Part shown: one piece after another, positions 52,555 to 61,253 of the stretch
Layout of the letters: each line of letters opens with the position of its first letter
How positions within the stretch are numbered: position 1 is the first letter of the stretch
Origin: Tabrizicola sp.
GTDB lineage: Bacteria; Pseudomonadota; Alphaproteobacteria; Rhodobacterales; Rhodobacteraceae
DNA: 64,000 nt
Reading direction: 5' to 3'
Assembly: GCA_025458105.1 (NCBI GenBank)
Contig: JALOTD010000010.1
Coordinates: 1 to 64,000 of the forward strand
Notes under the pieces: generated by a model
Database searches by the model: none
What the model saw: only the letters and a program-made list of their open reading frames with translations
What the model was told of the DNA's origin: nothing
Program-made: the position numbers and the translations under genes

Positions 52555-53757
52555 ATGACAGTGCAGATGGACAGCGCGGGAAAAGACGGCGTGTTCCGGC
52601 GTCATGTCCTTTACATTCCCGGCTACGACCCCTTTCCGCCGCGCCGCTATCGTGAACTCTACCGCAAGGAAGGGGCCGCTCAGGCGGCGATCTCAGGCTA
52701 TACGCTTGCCATCGAACCGCGACAGGGCGAGACCTACGGGTGGCGCGTACGGTCGGAGATGGAGGCCAAGGCCGAGACAGAGATCGAGGTGCTGGTCTGG
52801 TCGGACCTGGTCAAGACCAGTATGGAGCGCGGGGTGCTGGGGACCTATTGGCTGCTTCTGCGCTCCATCTGGGTGTTCGGCGGGTCGGGGGCATTGTGGC
52901 GGCTTGTGCGGTTGCGGAAAGGGCCGATGATTGCCTCGCTGTACCCGGCCGTCCTGTTGATTGCACAGGCGTTGGTCGCGTTGGCGGTGGCATGGACGGT
53001 GGCTAGGCTGGTGCCTTGGGATTGGGTAGGCCTGGGTCTGGGGCTCGTGGCGGGATTTGCGGTGCTGGAAGGGTTCCGGCGCATGGACCGGCGGCTGTTC
53101 GTCTATTACCTGATGCAGGACTATGCCTTTACGTGCGTCGAACGTGGCGCCTATCCGGCGGCGCTGCTGGACCGGCTGGCCGTCTTCCGGGGGCGGGTCC
53201 GCGCGGCGCTGGACAGGGGGGTGGATGAGGTGCTGGTCGTCGGCCATTCCAGTGGCGTGCATCTGGCGGTGACGGTGCTGGCCGATCTGATCCGGGAGGG
53301 CGTGCCGAAAGGTCCAGCGCTGGGGTTCCTGTCGCTGGGCCAGGCGGTGCCGATGATGTCTTTCCTTCCGCAAGCGGGGAAGCTGCGCGGAGATTTGCAG
53401 TATCTGTCGCGGCGCGAGGAGGTGACCTGGGTCGATGTGTCAGCCCCGGGGGATGGCTGTTCCTTTGCGCTGTGCGATCCGGTGGCGGTGTCGGGCGTGG
53501 CGACCGAGGGGCAACGCTGGCCGCTGGTGATCTCGGCCGCGTTTTCGCAGACGCTGAGCCCGGAGCGGTGGCAGGAATTGCGGCGGCGCTACTTCCGTCT
53601 GCATTTCCAGTACCTCTGCGCCTTCGACCGGCCCGGTACTTATGACTACTTTCGGATTACGGCAGGACCGATCACTCTGGCCCAGCGGTTTGCGGGGCGC
53701 TCGCATTCGAAGAGCCGGATCGCACGGGTCTTCACTAAGTACCGGAGCGTCGAATGA
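52555..53757 (+). CDS. Alpha/beta-hydrolase-like membrane protein paired with a P450
   Basis: 400 residues of unknown function. N-terminal LYIPGYDPFPPRRYRELYRKEG, two membrane helices at about 125-150 and 155-175, then VLVVGHSSGVHLAVTVLADLI, whose GHSSG matches a serine-hydrolase nucleophile elbow (GxSxG). A following FLSLGQAVPMMSFLP and late His/Asp candidates suggest a lipase-like fold. The stop overlaps the P450 start (ATGA), so the two act together, possibly on a lipid or sterol-like substrate. That pairing is the main functional clue. Confidence 0.65.
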   Translation: MTVQMDSAGKDGVFRRHVLYIPGYDPFPPRRYRELYRKEGAAQAAISGYTLAIEPRQGETYGWRVRSEMEAKAETEIEVLVWSDLVKTSMERGVLGTYWLLLRSIWVFGGSGALWRLVRLRKGPMIASLYPAVLLIAQALVALAVAWTVARLVPWDWVGLGLGLVAGFAVLEGFRRMDRRLFVYYLMQDYAFTCVERGAYPAALLDRLAVFRGRVRAALDRGVDEVLVVGHSSGVHLAVTVLADLIREGVPKGPALGFLSLGQAVPMMSFLPQAGKLRGDLQYLSRREEVTWVDVSAPGDGCSFALCDPVAVSGVATEGQRWPLVISAAFSQTLSPERWQELRRRYFRLHFQYLCAFDRPGTYDYFRITAGPITLAQRFAGRSHSKSRIARVFTKYRSVE

Positions 53758-55088
53758 CCCCGCCGAAGCCCACGCCGCGGGCGGACCGGGTGTCGCTCTT
53801 CACCCATCTGCGGCTGTTCCGGCGCGATATCCTGTCTGCGCAACCCCAGCGGCTGTACCGGGCCTGGATGGCCGAGTTTCGGACCCCCTTCTTCCGCAGC
53901 TACCTGTGCAATGACCCCACGCTGGTGCGCCGCGTGCTGGACGAGCGGCCGGTGGATTTCCCGAAGTCGGGACGGGTGACCGAGGGGTTGTTGCCGCTGC
54001 TGGGCCGGTCTGTCTTTGTGACCAATGGCGAGGAATGGCTGCACCAGCGGCGGATCATCGACCCGGCTTTTGAAGGCGGGCGGCTGAAGGACAGCTTTCC
54101 CGCGGTCTGGGCGGCCTGTGAGGCAGCGGTGGCGCGGATGCAGCCAGGGGAGATGGAGGTCGAACTTGCCGCCAGTCATGCGGCGGCGGATGTGATCTTC
54201 CGCACGCTTTTCTCGATCCCGATCGAGGACCGCGTGGCGCAAGCGGTCTTCCAAGAGTTCCGCGCCTATCAGCGCAGTGCGCCGATCCTGAACCTTGCTG
54301 CTTTCCTGCCCTTGCCGCGCTGGTTCCCCAGGTTGCATAGGGGGGCCACGAAACGCTCGGCCCGGGTGATCCGGGGGTTGATCCAGGGGCTGACGGCAGA
54401 GCGCGCGGCGGCGATTGCGGCGGGAACTGCGCCGACGGATCTGGCCACCAAGATCATGTCGACACCCGACCCGGTGACGGGCGCGCCCTTCGGGACGGCG
54501 GAGATGGTCGACCAAGTGGCGATCTTTTTCCTGGCGGGGCATGAGACCAGCGCCAGCGCCCTGGGCTGGGCGCTCTATCTTTTGGCCACGCATCCCGAAG
54601 CGCAGGAGCGGGTGGCGGCAGAGGCGGAAGCGTTGCGGCCGGAGTTCGGGGTGGTGGGACGCCTGCGGTTCACGCGCGATGTCTTCCGCGAGACGCTGCG
54701 GCTTTATCCCCCAGTGCCGATGATGGTGCGGGAAACCACTGTGGCTGAAGATTTCCGGGGCAGGGCGGTCAAGCCCGGCGCGCAAGTGGTCATCAGCCCC
54801 TGGCATCTGCACCGGCACGAACGGATCTGGGACCGGCCTGACGAGTTCGACCCCGATCGCTGGGTTGGCGAGGGGCGGGAGGCCGCGCGGGAAGGCTATC
54901 TGCCTTTCTCACGCGGGCCGAGGGTGTGCCCCGGAGCAGGGTTCGCCATGCTGGAGGGGACGCTCCTGCTTGCGCACCTGGTCCGCGCATTCCGCTTCGA
55001 GGCAGTGACAGACCGCGTGCCGGTGCCGGTCGCGCATCTGACGGTGCGGGCGAAGGAGGGGATCTGGTTGCGGGTCTTCAGACGGTAG
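53754..55088 (+). CDS. Cytochrome P450
   Basis: 444-residue soluble bacterial P450. I-helix FFLAGHETSASAL (oxygen-activation AGHET), ExxR in FRETLRLYPP, meander ERIWDRPDEFDPDRWVGEG, and haem loop FSRGPRVCPGAGFAMLEG with the axial Cys. Monooxygenase with unknown substrate; no ferredoxin partner in the window. Coupled to the upstream hydrolase-like gene. Length is normal. Confidence 0.92.
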   Translation: MTPPKPTPRADRVSLFTHLRLFRRDILSAQPQRLYRAWMAEFRTPFFRSYLCNDPTLVRRVLDERPVDFPKSGRVTEGLLPLLGRSVFVTNGEEWLHQRRIIDPAFEGGRLKDSFPAVWAACEAAVARMQPGEMEVELAASHAAADVIFRTLFSIPIEDRVAQAVFQEFRAYQRSAPILNLAAFLPLPRWFPRLHRGATKRSARVIRGLIQGLTAERAAAIAAGTAPTDLATKIMSTPDPVTGAPFGTAEMVDQVAIFFLAGHETSASALGWALYLLATHPEAQERVAAEAEALRPEFGVVGRLRFTRDVFRETLRLYPPVPMMVRETTVAEDFRGRAVKPGAQVVISPWHLHRHERIWDRPDEFDPDRWVGEGREAAREGYLPFSRGPRVCPGAGFAMLEGTLLLAHLVRAFRFEAVTDRVPVPVAHLTVRAKEGIWLRVFRR

Positions 55089-55112
55089 GTGGGCGATCCG
55101 CCCACCGTCCGA

Positions 55113-55352
55113 TCAGAGGATCTCGACCCGGTAGCTTTCGATGACGGTATTGGCGAGGAGCTTTTCGCACATCGTCCTGACCTCGGCCTCGGCCTTTGCA
55201 CGGTCGGTCTCGGTCAGGTCAAGCTCGATCACCTTGCCCTGGCGGACGCCCTCCACCCCCTGGAACCCCAGCGAGCCAAGCGCGTGGCGTACGGCCTCGC
55301 CCTGTGGATCAAGGACGCCGTTCTTCAGCATGACGGTGACGCGGGCTTTCAT
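55113..55352 (-). CDS. purS: Phosphoribosylformylglycinamidine synthase subunit PurS
   Basis: 79 residues: MKARVTVMLKNGVLDPQGEAVRHALGSLGF, GVRQGKVIELDL, and VRTMCEKLLANTVIESYRVEIL. Small dimeric subunit that bridges PurQ and PurL in purine synthesis. ATG 55352. Co-directional with purC (55975-56727), separated by DUF5680; purQ is far away at 43493. Confidence 0.94.
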   Translation of the reverse strand: MKARVTVMLKNGVLDPQGEAVRHALGSLGFQGVEGVRQGKVIELDLTETDRAKAEAEVRTMCEKLLANTVIESYRVEIL

Positions 55353-55499
55353 CGGGGCCTCCGGTTTGACGTATGCCCGGTCCTTAGCGAAGCGCCGGGG
55401 CACGGGCAAGGCCTGTGGCCACCGTAGGGCGTGGCATCGTGCTGTTGTCCGGCGTTAGGGCGCTGTCAGCTACGGTCAGGCACTGCGCGGCGGCGCGGC

Positions 55500-55964
55500 T
55501 TACGGCTTCACCAGCCCACCGTGATAGTCGAGTTCGTAGGCCAGCACACCCCCGCAATGGATCGTTTCGTGGCCCTGGAACCCGGCGATGTCGCCCGCCG
55601 ACCGGATGGAGTAGTGTCCGTGTGGACCGGTCCAATCGAGGGTGTCGAGAAGCCGGCCTTCCGACCCGTCCAAAGCAAGTGCGGCGCGAAGGGTTTCGGC
55701 GGCGCGCGTGCTGTCGATGAGGTCGGCGCGCAGGATACGGCCGTAATAATTCATCGCCCAGACCGGCTGTCCGTGAAACCAGATCACTTCCTGGCCGAGG
55801 AAATCCGTGCCGCCGACGTAGGAATCAAGATAGCTGAACGCGCCTGACGCGAAAACCAGATCGTGGGCACCGGGACGGCTGGCCGCCTGTCTGTTGCCGT
55901 TGCCGACGTAGGTCGCCTTCTTGGCCGCGATTGCAAACCCATGCAGTTCTGCAAGGTCAAGCAC
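55500..55964 (-). CDS. DUF5680 domain protein
   Basis: 154 residues. ATYVGNGNRQAASRPGAHDLVFASGAFSYLDSYVGGTDFLGQEVIWFHGQPVWAMNYYGRIL is the DUF5680 core (PGxHDL...YLDSYxGG...WxMNYYG), ending VLAYELDYHGGLVKP. Function unknown; cytoplasmic. GTG 55964 follows GACGAGGGTGTC. It sits 10 bp after the purC stop, in the purC-purS transcript direction. Confidence 0.78.
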   Translation of the reverse strand: MLDLAELHGFAIAAKKATYVGNGNRQAASRPGAHDLVFASGAFSYLDSYVGGTDFLGQEVIWFHGQPVWAMNYYGRILRADLIDSTRAAETLRAALALDGSEGRLLDTLDWTGPHGHYSIRSAGDIAGFQGHETIHCGGVLAYELDYHGGLVKP

Positions 55965-55974
55965 GACACCCTCG

Positions 55975-56727
55975 TCAATTGATCAGAGTGGGCTTCGTCG
56001 TATGGGTGATGTTCGTCGGCAGGACGCCCAGGCGCCGCGCGAGTTCAGTGTACACATCGGCCAGTGGCTGAGGATCAGGGACCGTGCCGTCGGGGCGTTC
56101 GGGCAGGCGCAGGTCCCACAACCGGCAGCTGTCGGGGCTGATCTCGTCGGCCACAATCAGACGCATGAAATCGCCTTCCCAGATCCGGCCGACCTCGATC
56201 TTGAAGTCGGCAAGCCGGATGCCCACGCCCATCATCACACCGGACAGGAAGTCGTTGACCCGGAGCGCCAGCGCCACGATGTCGTCAAGGTCCTGCTGGT
56301 TGGCCCAGCCAAAGGCGACGATGTGTTCTTCGGCCACCAGCGGCGAGTTCAGGCGCGGGTCCTTGTAGTAGTACTCGACGATGGGCCGAGGCAGTTGCGT
56401 GCCCTCGGGGATCCCAAGCCGCGCGGTCATCGGGCCGGCGGCAAAGTTGCGGACCACGACCTCAAGCGGAATGATCTCGGCCATCCGGACCAATTGTTCG
56501 CGCATGTTGATGCGTCGAATGAAATGCGTCGGCACGCCAATCTGGTTGAGGCCAGCCATGAAGAATTCGGACAAGCGGTTGTTCAGGACACCCTTGCCTT
56601 CCAGCGTTGCAGGGGCCGCTACGGTGGGGGCGCTGTCGTCTTTGAAATACTGGATCAACGTGCCGGGCTCAGGTCCTTCGTAAAGGATTTTGGCCTTGCC
56701 TTCGTAGACCTTCTTGCGCCGTGCCAT
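55975..56727 (-). CDS. purC: Phosphoribosylaminoimidazole-succinocarboxamide synthase
   Basis: 250-residue SAICAR synthetase of de novo purine synthesis. [87 protein letters not shown] 56727 has CCGGAGAGCCC before it. Followed by DUF5680 and purS on the same strand. Complete. Confidence 0.96.
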   Translation of the reverse strand: MARRKKVYEGKAKILYEGPEPGTLIQYFKDDSAPTVAAPATLEGKGVLNNRLSEFFMAGLNQIGVPTHFIRRINMREQLVRMAEIIPLEVVVRNFAAGPMTARLGIPEGTQLPRPIVEYYYKDPRLNSPLVAEEHIVAFGWANQQDLDDIVALALRVNDFLSGVMMGVGIRLADFKIEVGRIWEGDFMRLIVADEISPDSCRLWDLRLPERPDGTVPDPQPLADVYTELARRLGVLPTNITHTTKPTLIN

Positions 56728-56952
56728 GGGCTCTCCGGATGAGGGGGCCCGCATGCCCCTATGTTTCATTGGCCTATACGGCAAGGGCGATTGGGTCGCA
56801 AGGTTCGCGACCATGATGAAGGGGGCGCGACCGACCGCGCGGGCGGTCAGCGGTTGACCCTCCATCGACGCGGCAGGCTGCAGAGCGGGCTTGAAGCGCG
56901 GGGTGTTGAGGGGCATATGGGAACCACACGTCCAACGACATGAGGCCCCGAG

Positions 56953-57267
56953 ATGACCACCTTCGACGACCGCGAAAACGCCTTCGAGGCCAAATTCGCG
57001 CACGACAGCGAAATGCAGTTCCGGGCTGAGGCACGGCGGAACAAGCTGGTCGGCCTTTGGGCGGCAGAGCTTCTGGGCAAGACCGGCGACGAAGCGGCGG
57101 CCTATGCGATTGACGTCGTCAGTGCCGACTTCGAGGAAGCGGGAGACGAGGATGTCGTGCGCAAGGTCGTGGCTGATCTCGCGGGTAAGGCCAGCGCTGA
57201 CGAGGTGCGTGCCAAACTGCGCGAGATGCTGCCTGTCGCCAAGGCGCAGCTTCTGAGCGAGATCTGA
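56953..57267 (+). CDS. DUF1476 protein (possible ATP synthase zeta-type inhibitor)
   Basis: 104-residue helical protein: [61 protein letters not shown]1476 in alphaproteobacteria includes the zeta subunit of F1-ATPase, an inhibitor characterised in Paracoccus denitrificans, so that role is likely. Divergent from purC. Ends at a strong terminator (57338). Complete. Confidence 0.88.
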   Translation: MTTFDDRENAFEAKFAHDSEMQFRAEARRNKLVGLWAAELLGKTGDEAAAYAIDVVSADFEEAGDEDVVRKVVADLAGKASADEVRAKLREMLPVAKAQLLSEI

Positions 57268-57337
57268 TCTCGGATCCCGGTTGGGCCGGACAAAGGCCTG
57301 CGCGTTGATGGCATTGACGCCGATGCGAAGAATTTCT

Positions 57338-57375
57338 CTGGGCGCCGGGAATAACCCCGGCGCCCAGTCGTTTTT
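57338..57375 (+). terminator. Rho-independent terminator after DUF1476
   Basis: CTGGGCGCCGGG and CCCGGCGCCCAG (57338-57349, 57356-57367) form a 12-bp GC stem with a 6-nt loop, followed by TCGTTTTT. 71 bp after the stop codon. Confidence 0.85.
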
Positions 57376-57500
57376 CAGGTGGTCGGGCCCGGAACGCAGC
57401 CGGCTTGGTCCGGGAGCCTTGGCAGGAAGCCATCCCCGCTGGCCAACTGTTGTGCCCGGTTCTCGCATGCCGCGGCGGGGCATCGCCACGCGAAAGGAAG

Positions 57501-57821
57501 ATGACCATGTCTGTTGCGTCCGTCCTGGCCGCTGCCGCCATCGAACCGCCACCAACCTTCATGGTCGAAACCTTGCGTTTTGCCGAGGCGACGGGTGCGG
57601 CAGTCGACATGTCCGGGGTTGATCTGGTGATTGCTCCGCTGATCGGACCTGATTTTGACGCGGCCGAACTGATTGGCTGGCTGGGGCGTGCATCCTTTCG
57701 GGGCCGAATGCGGGTTGTGACGCGGCCCTTGGCGGACCGGTCGGTTGTCCTGTGGGAACTTCGCAGCCTGGCCGCACCATTCGGGATTGCGCTTGACCTC
57801 TTCGAGACAGGCCGCTCTTAG
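57501..57821 (+). CDS. Small protein of unknown function
   Basis: 106 residues ([39 protein letters not shown]...). [63 protein letters not shown] has an alternating strand/helix pattern similar to the end of a receiver or EAL-associated fold, but no phospho-acceptor is visible. Cytoplasmic. ATG 57501 or 57507 follows GAAAGGAAG. Confidence 0.6.
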   Translation: MTMSVASVLAAAAIEPPPTFMVETLRFAEATGAAVDMSGVDLVIAPLIGPDFDAAELIGWLGRASFRGRMRVVTRPLADRSVVLWELRSLAAPFGIALDLFETGRS

Positions 57822-57862
57822 CTTGGGGCGGCATTGGCCCACCCCAAGGCAGGCACCCCAAG
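57822..57862 (+). promoter_or_regulatory. Alternative-pairing RNA leader before homocysteine methyltransferase
   Basis: CTTGGGG (57822-57828) can pair with either of two identical CCCCAAG segments (57842-57848 and 57856-57862), giving mutually exclusive hairpins. It lies 102 bp before the methyltransferase start in an unusually structured 142-bp leader. A riboswitch- or attenuator-like role is a guess; I do not recognise a known SAM or SAH riboswitch core. Confidence 0.35.
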
Positions 57863-57963
57863 TTGAGGCCAACCACAAGACAGTATGCCGAATATCAATT
57901 TGCCAGTTGCGCTCGCCCATGGCAGAGGGAAGCCGAAATGCTGGGCCGGAAGGATATTTGATC

Positions 57964-58977
57964 ATGACTGATGCGCTGACGCGCCTTTTGGCCGCGCGTG
58001 ACTGGCTGATGGCCGATGGGGCGACGGGGACGAACCTGTTCAACATGGGTCTGTCGTCAGGCGAGCCGCCGGAGTTGTGGAATACCGACCAGCCGGAGAA
58101 CATCCGCACGCTCTATCGTGGCACGGTCGAGGCGGGGTCTGACCTGTTTTTGACCAACACTTTCGGCGGCAACGCGGCGCGCTTGAAGCTGCACAACGCG
58201 CAAGGCCGGGTGCGTGAGCTGAACCGGGTGGGCGCGGAACTGGGACGCGAGATCGCCGACAAGGCGGGTCGGCCGGTCGTGGTCGCGGGCTCGGTCGGGC
58301 CGACGGGCGAGATTTTCGAGCCGATGGGCACGCTGACCCATGCGGCGGCAGTCGAAATCTTTCACGAACAGGCCGAGGGTCTGAAGGAAGGCGGGGCGGA
58401 TGTCCTTTGGATCGAGACGATCAGCGCGCCCGAGGAATACCGCGCAGCTGCCGAGGCGGCGGCGCTGGCGGGAATGCCCTGGTGCGGCACGATGAGCTTT
58501 GACACGGCAGGGCGGACGATGATGGGTGTCACCTCCTCGGCGATGGCCGAGATGGTGGAAAAGCTGCCGAACCCGCCGATTGCCTTTGGCGCGAATTGCG
58601 GCGTGGGCGCCAGTGACCTGATGCGGACGGTCCTGGGCTTCGCCTCGACCGGGACAAAACGCCCGATCATCGCCAAGGGCAATGCGGGAATTCCGAAGTA
58701 TCACGACGGGCATATCCACTATGACGGCACGCCGGAGCTGATGGCGGAATATGCCGTGCTGGCACGGGATGCGGGCGTGCGGATCATCGGTGGCTGCTGC
58801 GGCACGATGCCCGAGCATCTGCGGGCGATGCGCGCGGCGCTGGAGACCCGGCCGAAGGGGCCGCGCCCGACGCTTGAGGACATTGCGGCCCTGCTGGGTG
58901 GGTTCTCTTCGGCTTCTGACGGGACGGGCGATACCTCGGGTGAACCCCGGCGGGAACGGCGCGGACGGCGGGGGTAG
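57964..58977 (+). CDS. Betaine/cobalamin-type homocysteine S-methyltransferase
   Basis: 337-residue Zn methyltransferase that makes methionine from homocysteine; the homocysteine-binding part of a split methionine synthase or a BHMT-type enzyme. MADGATGTNLFNMGL, NTFGGNAARLKLH, ANCGVGASDLMRTV (Zn Cys) and IIGGCCGTMPEH (Zn Cys pair) are diagnostic. A corrinoid protein gene lies 1.3 kb downstream, supporting the split methionine-synthase role known in Rhodobacterales. ATG 57964 follows GGAAGGATATTTGATC. The Arg/Gly-rich tail (EPRRERRGRRG) is distinctive. Complete. Confidence 0.88.
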   Translation: MTDALTRLLAARDWLMADGATGTNLFNMGLSSGEPPELWNTDQPENIRTLYRGTVEAGSDLFLTNTFGGNAARLKLHNAQGRVRELNRVGAELGREIADKAGRPVVVAGSVGPTGEIFEPMGTLTHAAAVEIFHEQAEGLKEGGADVLWIETISAPEEYRAAAEAAALAGMPWCGTMSFDTAGRTMMGVTSSAMAEMVEKLPNPPIAFGANCGVGASDLMRTVLGFASTGTKRPIIAKGNAGIPKYHDGHIHYDGTPELMAEYAVLARDAGVRIIGGCCGTMPEHLRAMRAALETRPKGPRPTLEDIAALLGGFSSASDGTGDTSGEPRRERRGRRG

Positions 58978-58980
58978 GCA

Positions 58981-59048
58981 CCGGAATTTTCGAAAATTCC
59001 GGTTCGGAGCCTTTGAAGGCTCCGTTGCGATTTCTTTGAAGAAATCGC
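58981..59048. repeat. Triple-hairpin intergenic repeat, copy 1
   Basis: Three consecutive palindromes: CCGGAATTTT-CG-AAAATTCCGG arms (58981-59002), GGAGCCTTTGAAGGCTCC (59006-59023) and GCGATTTCTT-TG-AAGAAATCGC arms (59027-59048), with 3-nt gaps. It sits between convergent genes and may end transcription in both directions. Second copy at 62125-62192 with covarying middle stem. Confidence 0.85.
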
Positions 59049-59059
59049 GTCCCGACCGG

Positions 59060-60139
59060 TCAGAACAGGGCCAGCTGATCGCCCGCCTTCGGGGGTAAGG
59101 CAAAGAGATCGGTGCGCAACGGCGGCAGACCTTCGCCGAGCCCAAGGCGCTTGCGGGCCAGATCGGCGCGGCGGTGGATCAGGTCTGCCCAGAGCCCCTG
59201 GCCACGCATGCGGGTGCCGAATTCGGCGTCGTAAGTCTTGCCGCCGTGCAATTCTCGCACCCGGCCCATGACGCGGGCGGCGCGGTCGGGCAGGGTGGCC
59301 TGCAACCAGTCCTGAAAAATCTGCGACACTTCCAGTGGCAGGCGCAGGGGGATGGAATTGGCATACCGCGCCCCGGCATCGCGCCCGGCCGCCATCACCG
59401 ATTCCAGTTCATGATCGGTAAGCGCCGGGATCAGCGGCGAGACCTGAATGCGCACCGGAATGCCCGCCCGTGCCAGCCGTTCGATCATCTGCAGCCGCCG
59501 TTTCGGCGCAGGCGCGCGGGGCTCCATCTTGCGGGCAAGGGTGTCGTCAAGCGTGGTGACAGAAATCGACACGGCGGCAAGGCCCTGTGCGGCCAGGGGC
59601 GCGATCAGGTCGATGTCACGCTCAACGGTGGTGCCGCGGGTGGTGATCCAGACTGGGTGGCGGAAAGCCGCCAGCACGCCGAGCACCTGGCGCATGATCC
59701 CATAGGTCTGCTCGACCGGCTGATAGGGGTCGGTGTTGGTACCGATGGCAATGGGCTGGACGCGATAGGCGGCCTTGCGCAGTTCGGAGTCCAGGACGGA
59801 GGCGATCCCGGGGCGGGCAACAAGGCGGGTCTCGAAATCGAGGCCCGGGGACAGGTTCAGATAGGAATGCGTTGGGCGGGCGTAGCAGTAGACACAGCCA
59901 TGTTCGCACCCCCGGTAGGGGTTGATCGAGCGGTCGAAGGGCAGGTCGGGCGAGCGGTTGTAGTTTATGGCCGAGCGGGGGCGTTCCTCGCGCACCTCGG
60001 TGCGGACGGTCCTGTCCTCCTCGGCGATGTCCCAGCCGTCGTCATAGGCCTCACGCGACGTGGCCTCGAACCGGCCGGCGCGGTTGGTGTCCGCGCCGCG
60101 ACCGCGCAGGCGTTGGCCGGGAAGGATGCTGTCGCTCAT
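59060..60139 (-). CDS. PA0069-family radical SAM protein
   Basis: 359 residues with the radical SAM cluster motif CEHGCVYCYARP (CxxxCxxC) following NPYRG. GLDFETRLVARPGIASVLDSEL, VWITTRGTTVERDIDLIAPL and VSISVTTLDDTLARKMEPRAPAPKRRL complete the TIM-barrel. Its reaction is unknown; distant relatives repair spore photoproducts. ATG 60139 gives MSDSILPGQRLRGRGA. Divergent from the corrinoid protein gene, convergent with the methyltransferase gene. Confidence 0.88.
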   Translation of the reverse strand: MSDSILPGQRLRGRGADTNRAGRFEATSREAYDDGWDIAEEDRTVRTEVREERPRSAINYNRSPDLPFDRSINPYRGCEHGCVYCYARPTHSYLNLSPGLDFETRLVARPGIASVLDSELRKAAYRVQPIAIGTNTDPYQPVEQTYGIMRQVLGVLAAFRHPVWITTRGTTVERDIDLIAPLAAQGLAAVSISVTTLDDTLARKMEPRAPAPKRRLQMIERLARAGIPVRIQVSPLIPALTDHELESVMAAGRDAGARYANSIPLRLPLEVSQIFQDWLQATLPDRAARVMGRVRELHGGKTYDAEFGTRMRGQGLWADLIHRRADLARKRLGLGEGLPPLRTDLFALPPKAGDQLALF

Positions 60140-60298
60140 GCGGCAAAGATAGAACGGATGCGGAACATGCGCCACAACTTTCCTGCCCGCGACGGCTTTC
60201 TGTCGGCTTTCATCCGGTGTATGTCGTTTGCCGAATAGTGGCGGGGTCGCTTTGCGACCATGCAACGTCCAAGACCCTTTCGCATTGGAGCGCCCCCG

Positions 60299-60994
60299 AT
60301 GGCCGACGACGAGATCATCCTGTCAGAACTTTCGGATGACGAGCTTGTGCTGCAGATGCATGACGACCTCTACGACGGTCTCAAGGAAGAGATCGAGGAG
60401 GGCGTGAACATCCTGATTGAGCGCGGCTGGACGCCCTATGACGTGCTGACCAAGGCCTTGGTTGCCGGGATGACCATTGTCGGCGCCGATTTCCGCGACG
60501 GGATTCTGTTCGTGCCCGAGGTGCTGTTGGCGGCCAATGCGATGAAGGCGGGGATGGCGATCCTGAAGCCGCTTCTGGTGGAAACCGGCGCGCCGCGCAT
60601 GGGCAAGATGGTCATCGGCACGGTCAAGGGCGATATCCACGACATCGGCAAGAACCTTGTCGCGATGATGATGGAAGGCGCGGGCTTCGAGGTGATCGAC
60701 CTTGGCATCAACAACGCGGTCGAGAAGTATCTGGACGCGCTGGAGAAAGAGCAGCCCGATATCCTGGGGATGTCGGCGCTTTTGACCACGACGATGCCCT
60801 ACATGAAGGTCGTGATCGACACGATGAAGGAAAAGGGCCTGCGTGAGGACTATATCGTGCTGGTTGGCGGTGCGCCCTTGAACGAAGAGTTCGGCAAGGC
60901 CATCGGCGCGGACGCCTATTGCCGCGATGCCGCCGTGGCGGTGGAAACCGCCAAGCAGTTCGTCGCCCGCAAGCACAATCAGCTGTCTGCGTGA
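60299..60994 (+). CDS. Corrinoid (B12-binding) methyltransferase protein of split methionine synthase
   Basis: 231 residues. An N-terminal helical cap (LYDGLKEEIEEGVNILIERGWTPYDVLTKALVAGMTIVGADFRDGILFVPEVLLAANAMKAGM) precedes a B12 Rossmann domain with the cobalt-ligand motif GDIHDIGKNLVAMMM (DxHxxG), LGMSALLTTTM and VLVGGAPLNEEFGKAIGADAY. It carries methyl groups between a folate-dependent methylase and the homocysteine methyltransferase (57964). ATG 60299; a start at 60260 is possible. Followed by a 52-aa membrane protein and DUF1638. Confidence 0.92.
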   Translation: MADDEIILSELSDDELVLQMHDDLYDGLKEEIEEGVNILIERGWTPYDVLTKALVAGMTIVGADFRDGILFVPEVLLAANAMKAGMAILKPLLVETGAPRMGKMVIGTVKGDIHDIGKNLVAMMMEGAGFEVIDLGINNAVEKYLDALEKEQPDILGMSALLTTTMPYMKVVIDTMKEKGLREDYIVLVGGAPLNEEFGKAIGADAYCRDAAVAVETAKQFVARKHNQLSA

Positions 60995-61068
60995 CACGGG
61001 CCTGTGACGCGGCTGGGACTTGCCATTCGCACCAAGCAAGCGCAAATTAAGCGTCAGGGGGACCGCTC

Positions 61069-61227
61069 ATGCCGCTGACGCATTTTCTGGGACTGATCGC
61101 ACTGGTAATTGTTGCTGCCGGTCTGACCCTTTGGCTTGCCTTCTACACTGGCTTGCCCATGGTGGCGCTGATGTTCGCGGCCCTTGCGGCCAGTCTGATC
61201 CTGACCTGGACCCGCGTCAGCCGGTGA
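61069..61227 (+). CDS. 52-residue membrane peptide
   Basis: MPLTHFLGLIALVIVAAGLTLWLAFYTGLPMVALMFAALAASLILTWTRVSR: two hydrophobic helices joined by TGLP. ATG 61069 follows CAGGGGGACCGCTC, a strong site. Its stop overlaps a GTG (61224) in the DUF1638 frame. Function unknown; position between corrinoid protein and DUF1638 suggests co-expression. Confidence 0.65.
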   Translation: MPLTHFLGLIALVIVAAGLTLWLAFYTGLPMVALMFAALAASLILTWTRVSR

Positions 61228-61253
61228 CCCGGGGCCGCCACGCGGCGGAGAGC

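Noticed and set aside
57822-57963. SAM-II or SAM/SAH riboswitch before the methyltransferase
   Set aside because: The conserved cores I know for these classes are not visible; only generic alternative pairing can be stated.
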